Below are positions 6,131-12,133 of a stretch of DNA of 12,133 nucleotides, piece by piece. This DNA comes from RGIG426 sp045600765 (GTDB taxonomy: Bacteria > Bacillota > Clostridia > Oscillospirales > Acutalibacteraceae): contig JAZRYM010000013.1 in NCBI GenBank assembly GCA_045600765.1, positions 1 through 12,133 on the forward strand, written 5' to 3'. The notes under the pieces are model-generated. The model did no database searches, was not told the DNA's origin, and saw only the letters and a program-made list of their open reading frames with translations. Positions within the stretch are counted from its first letter, which is position 1; each line of letters opens with the position of its first letter. The position numbers and the translations under genes are program-made.

Positions 6131-8746
6131 TGCGGTTTTTCGTCGAAGGTATCCCTTGCGAAGCAGGTCAAACGGCACGACCGTAAAGGCGAGAACCATT
6201 ACAGAAATCAGCTCGTTGAGCGGCAATCCGCTGGTGCGGAACAGGGTGCCGCCGAGATAGATAAGCCCGATTTGCACCAAAAAGACGGTGCTCATCACCC
6301 ACAAAAATGCGCGGTTTTCCGATAAATGGGCAAACAGCCACAATCGCTCGGTGCGGGCGTTCAAACTGTTGAAAATTCCGCTGAACACAAAGAGGGCGAA
6401 AAAGGCGGTGAGCGGAAACGCGCTTCCCGCATCGGGCGCAAAGCGGTGCGCGGTGAGCGGCAGTTTCAAAAAGAGCAGACACAGCGCGACGGTGTAGCCA
6501 CCGGTCAAAAAAATCTGCCCGCACATTTTGCGCGTGATAATCGGCTCGGAGAGGGGAAGCGGCTTTTTTTGCATCGTCTCTTTTTCGGGCGGTTCGCCTG
6601 CAAACGCCAACCCCGCGAGGGTATCCATAATGATGTTAATCCACAGCATTTGCATAACGGTCACGGGCGTGTCGATGCCGATAAACGGGCCGAGAAGCGA
6701 CACGCCGACGGCGCAGAGGTTCATTGTCAACTGAAAGACGAGGAATTTGCGGATACTCATAAAAATGGTGCGGCCGTAGAGAATGGCTTTGCCAATCGAG
6801 CGGAAATCGTCGTTGAGAATGACGATGTCGCCCGCCTCTTTTGCCACTTCGGTGCCGCTTCCCATCGCAAACCCCACGTCCGCTTTTTTGAGCGCGGGTG
6901 CATCGTTTAAGCCGTCACCCGTCATCCCGACCACAAGGCCGCACTCCTGCGCGAGTGCCGCCAAACGGGTCTTGTCGGCGGGCAACGCCCGCGCCACCAC
7001 CGCGAGGTGTGGGAGCGCTTGTCTCACCGCATCGTCGCTCATTGTGTGCAAGTCGTCCGCGTCGAGAACGAGGGTTTTGTCACCGCGCAAAATGCCCGCT
7101 TCCGTCGCGAGAACGTGCGCTGTGTCGCGGTTGTCGCCCGTCATCATTACGACGTGTACGCCCGCGTTTTGCACGGTACGCACCGCTTCGCGGATTTCGG
7201 GGCGCAAGTCGTCGCGAATGCCGCAAAGCCCGATAAGGGTTAGGTGGTCGGGTAACCCGTCGTCCGTCGGAAGCGCCGCCGCCTGCGCGAGTAGGAGCAC
7301 CCGCATCGCGCTTTCGGTCAGCATTTCGAGCCGCCGCGCCATTTTGCCGCTTTCGAGCGGGCGCACCGTGCCGTTTTGGTCAAGATAGGTGTCGCAAAGA
7401 GGCAAAAGCCGCTCAGGCGCGCCTTTGATAAGTACGCACCCGTCCGCATCGCACGCCGCCCATTTGCGTTCGCTTGAAAAGGGAATACGGCGGGTGACGT
7501 TCGGCGGCGGCGCGCCTTTTTTCGGGCACGCATAGGCGAAAAGCGCGCGGTCGGTGCCGTTGCCGCCGACAATCGTGCCGTCCGCCGTCAGCGCGCAGTC
7601 CGTGTTGTCGCGGCACCCGCGCATCACCGCGTGGAACAGCGGGGGATATTGCTTCAAATCCACCCGCCGGCGGTAAAATTGCCCCGCGCCGTCGCAAAAC
7701 AGCGCCATTTCGGGCGCACCTTTGGTCAGTGTGCCCGTTTTATCGGTAAAGAGAATGTTGAGACTGCCCGACGTCTCGATACCGACCAGTTTACGCACGA
7801 GCACGTGGTCTTTGAGCATCCGCCGCATATTGGCGGACAGCACGACGGTAATCATCATCGGCAGTCCCTCCGGCACGGCGACGACCACCACCGTGATGGC
7901 GAGGGTAGCCGCGTGGAGCAGGTGGGTGAGCCACGTCTGCACGGGGAGTGCCGCCAGCACCGCCGCGTTTCCGCCCGTCTCGCGCCACAGCGAAAGCGAC
8001 AAGTCGGCGAGCGCCACCAAAAGGGCGGCACCGTAGCCGATGCGCGAGAGGATTTTGGCGAGGTGGGACAAGCGGATTTTTAAGGGGCTGTCCCGTTCTT
8101 CCGTCTGCATTTCGGTCGCCATTTTGCCGTACAGTGTGTGCGCGCCCACCGCCCGCACCAGCATGATGCCGTTTCCGCTTTGTACGATACTCCCGCGAAA
8201 GAGCGCGACGGGGGAGGATAGCGTGGGTTCTTCGTCGGTTGCCGCCGCACCCGCGCGTTTTTTTGCCTCGCGGCTTTCGCCGTTTAGGGCGGACTGGTCT
8301 ACCGCAAGAGTGCCCTCAATGAGCACCCCGTCGGCGGGCACGCGCTCACCGGCGGACAGCGCGACGAAATCGCCTACTACCACGTCGGCGATGGGCAGGC
8401 GCCTAAGTCCCTCCGCGCGTTTGACACGGCAAAAAATCTTGGCGTTTTCCTCCTGTAACGCCTCGAATGCCGCTTCGCTTCCGCGTTCGGAGAGGGTGGA
8501 AACGAGGGCAGCAAGCAGAATGGCGACCGCGATGCCGACCGCTTCAAACCAATCGAAATTGCGAAACAGTACCACAAGGTTTAGCCCGAGCGCCGCCAGT
8601 AAAATTTTAATAATCGGGTCGCCGAAACCCGCTAAAAATTGCCGCCAAAATGAGGGCCGCGCGGCAACGGGCAAGGTGTTGTCGCCGTGTGCGCGGCGGG
8701 AAGATTCCGCTTGTTTTGCGGTGAGCGGTGAGGGGGAAAGTGCCAC
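6128..8746 (-). CDS. PMCA-type calcium-transporting P-type ATPase
   Basis: Membrane pump of the P2 family, probably exporting Ca2+, 872 residues. Visible in order: N-terminal cation ATPase domain; TM pair (about 45-85); actuator loop with NGES (155-158, in place of the common TGES); TM3-4 with PEGLP (292-296), the ion-site motif; DKTGTLT with the phosphorylated D335; nucleotide domain; MTGDN and GDGLNDAPALKKADVGFAMG hinge; and C-terminal TMs including LWINIIMDTLAGLAFAGEPP. The GTEVAKEAGDIVILND stretch resembles PMCA-type pumps. The start is GTG 8744-8746, because AAAGGAG (minus, 8762-8756) lies 9 bases upstream; an in-frame TTG at 8765-8767 precedes that site and is unlikely. It is transcribed away from the tRNA unit. 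No convincing promoter was found. Ion specificity is inferred from family resemblance only. Confidence 0.93.
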   Translation of the reverse strand: MALSPSPLTAKQAESSRRAHGDNTLPVAARPSFWRQFLAGFGDPIIKILLAALGLNLVVLFRNFDWFEAVGIAVAILLAALVSTLSERGSEAAFEALQEENAKIFCRVKRAEGLRRLPIADVVVGDFVALSAGERVPADGVLIEGTLAVDQSALNGESREAKKRAGAAATDEEPTLSSPVALFRGSIVQSGNGIMLVRAVGAHTLYGKMATEMQTEERDSPLKIRLSHLAKILSRIGYGAALLVALADLSLSLWRETGGNAAVLAALPVQTWLTHLLHAATLAITVVVVAVPEGLPMMITVVLSANMRRMLKDHVLVRKLVGIETSGSLNILFTDKTGTLTKGAPEMALFCDGAGQFYRRRVDLKQYPPLFHAVMRGCRDNTDCALTADGTIVGGNGTDRALFAYACPKKGAPPPNVTRRIPFSSERKWAACDADGCVLIKGAPERLLPLCDTYLDQNGTVRPLESGKMARRLEMLTESAMRVLLLAQAAALPTDDGLPDHLTLIGLCGIRDDLRPEIREAVRTVQNAGVHVVMMTGDNRDTAHVLATEAGILRGDKTLVLDADDLHTMSDDAVRQALPHLAVVARALPADKTRLAALAQECGLVVGMTGDGLNDAPALKKADVGFAMGSGTEVAKEAGDIVILNDDFRSIGKAILYGRTIFMSIRKFLVFQLTMNLCAVGVSLLGPFIGIDTPVTVMQMLWINIIMDTLAGLAFAGEPPEKETMQKKPLPLSEPIITRKMCGQIFLTGGYTVALCLLFLKLPLTAHRFAPDAGSAFPLTAFFALFVFSGIFNSLNARTERLWLFAHLSENRAFLWVMSTVFLVQIGLIYLGGTLFRTSGLPLNELISVMVLAFTVVPFDLLRKGYLRRKTA

Positions 8747-8857
8747 AGCCGAGTTCTCCTTTCGCAAAAAAATAGGGTTCCCTACACCTTATTCCGCCGG
8801 TGAGCAAAGTAGACCGACAAAGCGGCGCAGAAAAAGTAAAAAAATGCGAAAAAAGCC

Positions 8858-8886
8858 TTGACAAACGGGTGGAAAGTGGGTATAAT
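8858..8886 (+). promoter_or_regulatory. Consensus sigma-A promoter of the tRNA unit
   Basis: TTGACA (8858-8863), a 17-base spacer and TATAAT (8881-8886): a perfect consensus in both hexamers. It lies 43 bases before tRNA-Asp, as expected for a highly expressed stable-RNA gene. Confidence 0.93.
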
Positions 8887-8929
8887 AGTCACGTTGTCCG
8901 CGCGCTGACCGAGCGCATTTTGACAATGT

Positions 8930-9006
8930 GGCCCGGTAGTTCAGCTGGTTAGAACGCTAGCCTGTCACGCTAGAGGTCGACGGTTCGATCCCGTTCCGGG
9001 TCGCCA
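8930..9006 (+). tRNA. tRNA-Asp (GTC)
   Basis: 77 nt with encoded CCA (9004-9006). The acceptor stem pairs GGCCCGG (8930-8936) with CCGGGTC (8996-9002). The anticodon arm is CTAGC-CTGTCAC-GCTAG with anticodon GTC. The TTCGATC loop is present. Confidence 0.97.
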
Positions 9007-9009
9007 AAT

Positions 9010-9085
<76 letters not shown>

Positions 9086-9088
9086 AAG

Positions 9089-9129
9089 CGAAAATCCTAT
9101 CACGTAAGTGGTAGGATTTTCGTCTTTCT
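9089..9129 (+). terminator. Terminator after the tRNA pair
   Basis: The 15-bp stem (9089-9103 with 9108-9122, loop GTAA, one G-U pair) begins 4 bases after tRNA-Thr. It is followed by TCTTTCT, moderately T-rich, so some read-through into the next gene is possible. Confidence 0.8.
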
Positions 9130-9172
9130 GATGTGTTTCAAACCCAAAATTCACAAAACGGAGGATTTCCTT

Positions 9173-9727
9173 ATGACCTATTCCGTTACCGTGGCGGGTG
9201 TCAAACGCGATTTGACGATTTGCAAATTGACCGATACGATGTCGATTGCCGCGTTTATCATTCTCGGCGACGTGGAGTTGACTTGCGCCTGCGCCAAAGC
9301 GCTTCTCGAAAAAGCGCCGGAGTTCGACTATATGGTGGTGCCGGAAGGGAAATCCATTCCGCTGATTCACGAAATGGCACGCCAAAGCGGCCGCAACGAG
9401 TATTTCCTCGCGCGCAAGAAGAAAGAGGCGTATATGCAAGGTGTGTTTGAGGTAACGTACCAATCCACCACTACCGAGGGTGAGCAACAACTGTTTATGG
9501 ATGTTGCGGATGCCGCCAAAATGAAAGGCAAACGCATCCTTCTCCTCGACGATATCATTTCGACCGGTGGTTCGCTTGCCGCGCTGGAATCCCTTGTGAA
9601 GCGAGCGGGCGGCAACGTGGTTGGTCGTATGGCTATCTTTGTCGCGGGCGACGCCGCTAAACGCGACGATATTCTCTTTCTCGAACCGTTGCCGTTCTTT
9701 CATCCCGACGGCACCGTGATGGCGTAA
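9173..9727 (+). CDS. Purine-type phosphoribosyltransferase, copy 1
   Basis: Type I phosphoribosyltransferase, 184 residues, adenine phosphoribosyltransferase-like: transfer of a purine base to PRPP in nucleotide salvage, cytoplasmic. The PRPP-binding motif is LLLDDIISTGG (123-133) with D126-D127. VPEGKSIPL (56-64) is the pyrophosphate-loop region, and ARKKKEAY (80-87) corresponds to the flexible catalytic loop of APRT-type enzymes. ATG 9173 is set by GGAGG at 9160-9164. The next gene encodes a paralogue of identical length with about 81% identity by hand alignment. No promoter is visible between the tRNA terminator and this gene, so it may depend on read-through from the tRNA promoter. Which base it uses cannot be decided here. 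Confidence 0.85.
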   Translation: MTYSVTVAGVKRDLTICKLTDTMSIAAFIILGDVELTCACAKALLEKAPEFDYMVVPEGKSIPLIHEMARQSGRNEYFLARKKKEAYMQGVFEVTYQSTTTEGEQQLFMDVADAAKMKGKRILLLDDIISTGGSLAALESLVKRAGGNVVGRMAIFVAGDAAKRDDILFLEPLPFFHPDGTVMA

Positions 9728-9766
9728 AAAGTTTTCGTAAGGGTTTTTCACTTTTTTCAAAAACCA

Positions 9767-9795
9767 TTGAAAATTGCCGCATACCGTGTTATACT
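9767..9795 (+). promoter_or_regulatory. Promoter of the second phosphoribosyltransferase
   Basis: TTGAAA (9767-9772), a 17-base spacer and TATACT (9790-9795) lie 43 bases before the ATG at 9839. No comparable site is found before copy 1. Confidence 0.75.
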
Positions 9796-9838
9796 ATTTG
9801 TTAGATGTTTAAAAATTCACAAAACGGAGGTTTCTATT

Positions 9839-10393
9839 ATGGTCTATCCTATTACCGTGGCGGGTGTCAAACGTGACTTGCCCATCTGCAATTTGTCCGA
9901 CACGTTGTCTATTGCCGCGTTCGTCATTTTCGGTGACGTGGAATTGACGTGTGCCTGCGCCAAAGCGCTGCTCGAAAAAGCGCCGGAATTCGACTATATG
10001 GTTGCACCGGAAGCGAAATCCATTCCGCTCATTCATGAAATGGCGCGTCAAAGCGGCCGCAACGAGTATTTCCTCGTGCGCAAAAAGAAAAAGGCGTATA
10101 TGAACGGTGTGTTTGAGGTGGACGACAAATCCATCACGACCGAGGGCGACCAAAAACTGTATATGGACGGTGCCGATGCCGCCAAAATGAAAGGCAAACG
10201 CATCCTCATCCTCGACGACGTGATTTCGACCGGCGGTTCGCTTGCCGCGGTGGAAAACCTCGTGGAGCAAGCCGGCGGCAACGTGGTTGCCAAAATGGCG
10301 ATTCTCGCCGAGGGCGATGCCGCCAAACGCGACGACATTCTTTTCCTCGAACCCCTGCCGCTCTTTCATCCCGACGGCACCGTGATGGCGTAA
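9839..10393 (+). CDS. Purine-type phosphoribosyltransferase, copy 2
   Basis: Paralogue of the preceding gene, 184 residues, aligning end to end without gaps. The PRPP motif is LILDDVISTGG (123-133); the loop reads VRKKKKAY (80-87). All differences seen are substitutions, concentrated at the N-terminus, around 95-111 and around 138-160, while the PRPP site and the C-terminus (FHPDGTVMA) are conserved. ATG 9839 follows GGAGG at 9826-9830. The last bases before the ribosome site (aaattcacaaaacggagg) are identical in both genes, so the duplication included the leader. It has its own promoter and a strong terminator behind it, so it can be expressed independently. One copy may have acquired another base preference; this is inference. 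Confidence 0.86.
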   Translation: MVYPITVAGVKRDLPICNLSDTLSIAAFVIFGDVELTCACAKALLEKAPEFDYMVAPEAKSIPLIHEMARQSGRNEYFLVRKKKKAYMNGVFEVDDKSITTEGDQKLYMDGADAAKMKGKRILILDDVISTGGSLAAVENLVEQAGGNVVAKMAILAEGDAAKRDDILFLEPLPLFHPDGTVMA

Positions 10394-10421
10394 AAACGCG
10401 AAAAACAAAATCGATTCAAAC

Positions 10422-10460
10422 ACCCGCTTGCATTGTTTTTTGATGCAAGCGGGTATTTTT
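10422..10460 (+). terminator. Terminator after the second phosphoribosyltransferase
   Basis: A perfect 12-bp stem, ACCCGCTTGCAT (10422-10433) with ATGCAAGCGGGT (10443-10454), is followed by ATTTTT. Classic strong intrinsic terminator. Confidence 0.93.
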
Positions 10461-10470
10461 GTGAAACCCC

Positions 10471-10498
10471 TTGTAATTTCCGAAAATTGTGCTATACT
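10471..10498 (+). promoter_or_regulatory. Promoter of the riboswitch unit
   Basis: TTGTAA (10471-10476), a 16-base spacer and TATACT (10493-10498). It lies right after the previous terminator and about 15 bases before the riboswitch, consistent with the start of this transcript. Confidence 0.7.
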
Positions 10499-10520
10499 AT
10501 CTCCTTGTAAAAGAATAAAC

Positions 10521-10728
10521 GCAAGCCGCTTCGCTTTTGCGAAGAACTGACCGCGCCGCCGGACGGCGCGCGAGGGGATAAGGAAATCGCGGTGCAAGTC
10601 CGCGGCAACAGCCATTACCGTAACTCGGCACTTTGCCGTCAAGTCGGAATGCTTATCGGTTTGTGAGCCGTAAAAGACTCTTGGGTAACGTGGGGAGCGG
10701 GCAAAACGGGACGAGCAGACCGGTTTGT
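10521..10728 (+). promoter_or_regulatory. Cobalamin riboswitch
   Basis: The core matches the cobalamin aptamer: GGGGATAAGGAAATCGC then GGTGCAAGTCCGCGGC, AACAGCC, a GTAAC element, and AAGTCGGAATGC. A closing P1 stem is visible between 10521-10528 and 10721-10728 (G-U pairs allowed), followed by a peripheral hairpin (10529-10534 with 10539-10544) and a GC-rich hairpin near 10553-10571. The intrinsic terminator just downstream indicates control of transcription elongation. It should repress the downstream lipoprotein and transporter genes when cobalamin is plentiful. The exact subclass (adenosyl-, methyl- or aquocobalamin) was not assigned. Confidence 0.87.
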
Positions 10729-10736
10729 ATTTGTCA

Positions 10737-10775
10737 AAAAGCACCCTACAAGAAGGGTGCTTTTACTTTATCCTT
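10737..10775 (+). terminator. Riboswitch-controlled terminator
   Basis: The 11-bp stem AAAAGCACCCT (10737-10747) with AGGGTGCTTTT (10754-10764) has a T-rich tail. It begins 9 bases after the P1 stem of the cobalamin riboswitch and precedes the first gene, so it is the likely expression platform. I did not work out the competing antiterminator. Confidence 0.85.
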
Positions 10776-10812
10776 TTATAGACAAGTTTTCAAGACAAGA
10801 AAGGATGAAAAA

Positions 10813-11277
10813 ATGAAACAAACATTGAAACGCCTGCTTGCGGTGGCACTTTTTACGGTGCTTATGTTGACCGTTACCGCCTGCAACGCCGACACTTCCG
10901 AAAACGACACCGCATCGACCGCATCGACCGCGGCAACCGCGAGCGTGTGGGACGAGGCAACCTATAAGGAGGACACCGCTTTCGGTACGGGGAACACCAC
11001 CGTGCAGGTGGAGGTCAAAGTGGACGACAAGGCAGTCACCTTTACACTCAACACCGATAAAACCACCCTCGCCGATGCGTTGCTTGAACACGACCTCATC
11101 GCCGGTGACGCGGGCGACTACGGTTTGTACGTTAAAGTGGTCAACGGTATCACCGCCGACTACGACAAAGACGGACACTACTGGTCGCTTTGCAAAAACG
11201 GCGGTGCGGTGATGACCGGCGTGGATGCGACGAAGATTCAAAACGGAGAGCACTATGAACTCGTCTACGCAAAATAA
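10813..11277 (+). CDS. DUF4430 lipoprotein, likely cobalamin capture
   Basis: Secreted lipoprotein of 154 residues. A basic, hydrophobic signal peptide ends in the lipobox VTAC with C24 as the lipidated residue. A low-complexity Asp/Ser/Thr/Ala linker (25-43) follows, then a C-terminal domain (about 55-154) of the DUF4430 type, with TLADALLEHDLI, DKDGHYWSLCKNGG and MTGVDATKIQNGEHYELVYA. From family knowledge, DUF4430 resembles the C-terminal beta domain of transcobalamin and intrinsic factor. With a cobalamin riboswitch in front and an ECF S component overlapping its end by 23 bases, I infer that it captures a cobamide at the outer membrane face and passes it to the transporter. ATG 10813 follows AAAGGAT at 10800-10806. 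Direct binding is not demonstrated by the sequence. Confidence 0.85.
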   Translation: MKQTLKRLLAVALFTVLMLTVTACNADTSENDTASTASTAATASVWDEATYKEDTAFGTGNTTVQVEVKVDDKAVTFTLNTDKTTLADALLEHDLIAGDAGDYGLYVKVVNGITADYDKDGHYWSLCKNGGAVMTGVDATKIQNGEHYELVYAK

Positions 11278-11818
11278 GGCGCGGGCGGTAAAGTGTCAAG
11301 GGAAAGGCCTTTCCATCTTTGAGATGGCGCTGTTCGCTATGCTCGGTGCGCTGATGTACGGCTCAAAGGTGGCAATGGCGGCGCTCCCGAACATTCATCT
11401 GCTCGGAATGTTCGTGATGACCTTTACTCTCGTTTTTCGACAAAAAGCGCTCATTCCGCTCTATCTCTACGTACTGTTAGAGGGTCTGTTCGGCGGGTTT
11501 TCGCTGTGGTGGCTTCCGTATTTGTATGTGTGGACGGTGCTGTGGGGTGTGACGATGCTTTTGCCGAAAACGATGCCGAAAAAGGTGGCGTGCGTGGTGT
11601 ATCCCGTCGTGTGCGCTTTGCATGGGCTTTTGTTCGGTACATTCTATGCACCGGCGCAGGCGCTCTTATTTCACTTAAACTTTCACCAGACGGTGGCGTG
11701 GGTGGTCGCGGGATTGCCGTTTGACGCCCTGCACGGGCTCGGCAACCTCGTGGCGGGATGTCTTATTCTGCCGCTGTCGGAACTGATGAACAATCTGCTC
11801 AAAAAATTGCACCCCTAA
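11255..11818 (+). CDS. ECF transporter S component, putative cobamide uptake
   Basis: Small integral membrane protein of 187 residues with about six hydrophobic segments (roughly 20-45, 48-62, 68-85, 90-108, 113-140 and 148-178), the architecture of energy-coupling-factor substrate-binding (S) subunits. The start at ATG 11255 is supported by CGGAGAG at 11244-11250. It begins inside the lipoprotein gene, overlapping it by 23 bases in another frame, which suggests translational coupling. No ATPase or T subunit is encoded nearby, so it would share the energising module made elsewhere (group II ECF). The substrate is inferred to be cobalamin or a precursor only from the riboswitch and the DUF4430 partner. 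It differs from transporters such as BtuFCD, so this would be an alternative route. Another small membrane protein family remains possible. Confidence 0.8.
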   Translation: MNSSTQNKARAVKCQGKGLSIFEMALFAMLGALMYGSKVAMAALPNIHLLGMFVMTFTLVFRQKALIPLYLYVLLEGLFGGFSLWWLPYLYVWTVLWGVTMLLPKTMPKKVACVVYPVVCALHGLLFGTFYAPAQALLFHLNFHQTVAWVVAGLPFDALHGLGNLVAGCLILPLSELMNNLLKKLHP

Positions 11819-11832
11819 GCTGGGAGGGGTGC
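11801..11832 (-). terminator. Terminator of the dockerin gene, overlapping the ECF-S stop
   Basis: The 8-bp stem GCACCCCT (11809-11816) with AGGGGTGC (11825-11832) includes the stop codon of the rightward ECF-S gene. On the minus strand it is followed by AATTTTTTG, so it is an intrinsic terminator for the leftward dockerin gene. On the plus strand there is no T-tract. Confidence 0.75.
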
Positions 11833-11845
11833 GATTGCAAAGATA

Positions 11846-12133
11846 TCATGCGAGCTTTTCAATAATCCCCGCCAAGTATTTACGCACCATCAGCGTATCT
11901 TTCATATTGATTTCGCCGTCCGCATTCGCATCGGCGTTCACCAAATCAACGGTAACAATCTTCTTCGGGCGTGCGGGATTCATATCCCAAAACACCCACA
12001 CGTTTTCCTCTTTATCAAAGTTGATATGTCCACAGAGAAACGCCCGAAGCATCAGCACGTCCTTCATATTGACCGCGCCGTCGCCATTCGCATCGCCGAG
12101 CATCACCGGCTCGGCATTTGTCGCGGAAGCGGT
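11846..12133 (-). CDS. Dockerin type I domain, C-terminal end of a secreted protein (partial)
   Basis: Only the last 95 codons are in the window; the frame stays open to the right edge, and GTG/ATG codons near 12101-12106 are internal, without a ribosome site. Two calcium-binding dockerin repeats are clear: GDANGDGAVNMKDVLMLRAF and ADANADGEINMKDTLMVRKY, each with the D-x-N-x-D-G loop and the following helix. Dockerins anchor extracellular enzymes to cohesin-bearing scaffoldins or surface proteins, so the missing N-terminal part should hold a signal peptide and a catalytic or binding domain. The linker between repeats is about 30 residues and holds VWVFWDMNP, which is longer than the usual dozen or so, so cohesin pairing may be atypical or lost. 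Confidence 0.9.
   Translation of the reverse strand, partial: TASATNAEPVMLGDANGDGAVNMKDVLMLRAFLCGHINFDKEENVWVFWDMNPARPKKIVTVDLVNADANADGEINMKDTLMVRKYLAGIIEKLA

Noticed and set aside
8747..8767. TTG start for the calcium ATPase
   Set aside because: The AAAGGAG ribosome site lies inside this stretch and is correctly spaced for the GTG at 8744-8746.
9809..10744. 311-codon minus-strand open frame
   Set aside because: It is antisense to the second phosphoribosyltransferase and the riboswitch, resembles nothing known, and reflects the codon bias of the real gene.
10633..10812. N-terminal extension of the DUF4430 lipoprotein
   Set aside because: It would lie inside the riboswitch and terminator; ATG 10813 begins a proper lipoprotein signal peptide behind a ribosome site.

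Overview
The window looks like a chromosomal segment from a moderately GC-rich, Gram-positive anaerobe of the class Clostridia, probably Oscillospirales/Ruminococcaceae-like. The evidence is a ctsR-mcsA-mcsB-clpC stress operon with a CtsR box, strong AGGAGG-type ribosome binding sites, sigma-A promoters, an ECF-type vitamin uptake subunit under a cobalamin riboswitch, and the end of a dockerin-bearing secreted protein. The taxonomic call is inference from gene content; no 16S or other marker is present.

Layout from left to right. Positions 1-296 hold degenerate intergenic repeats and a terminator. Positions 297-1237 are a leftward unit: a strong promoter, a structured leader ending in an intrinsic terminator just before the ribosome binding site, a LacA/Maa-type O-acetyltransferase, and a remnant of an AMP-dependent ligase that keeps only its first and last codons. 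Positions 1371-6049 are the rightward ctsR-mcsA-mcsB-clpC operon with its CtsR-controlled promoter and terminator. Positions 6128-8746 are a leftward PMCA-type calcium P-type ATPase. Positions 8858-9122 are a tRNA-Asp/tRNA-Thr unit with a consensus promoter and a terminator. Positions 9173-10393 are two tandem purine-type phosphoribosyltransferase paralogues, the second with its own promoter. Positions 10471-11818 are a cobalamin riboswitch with terminator, a DUF4430 (transcobalamin-like) lipoprotein and an ECF S component. Positions 11846-12133 are the 3' end of a leftward dockerin protein.

How the genes work together. The Clp operon is a complete protein quality-control module: CtsR represses it, McsB (activated by McsA) phosphorylates arginines on CtsR and on damaged proteins, and ClpC unfolds the tagged proteins for ClpP, which is not in this window. 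The riboswitch unit looks like a cobalamin capture and import pair: a surface lipoprotein hands ligand to the S component, whose energising ECF module must be encoded elsewhere.

The two observations most worth following are the leader RNA of the acetyltransferase gene, which matches no regulatory RNA class I recognise, and the riboswitch-controlled DUF4430/ECF-S pair.
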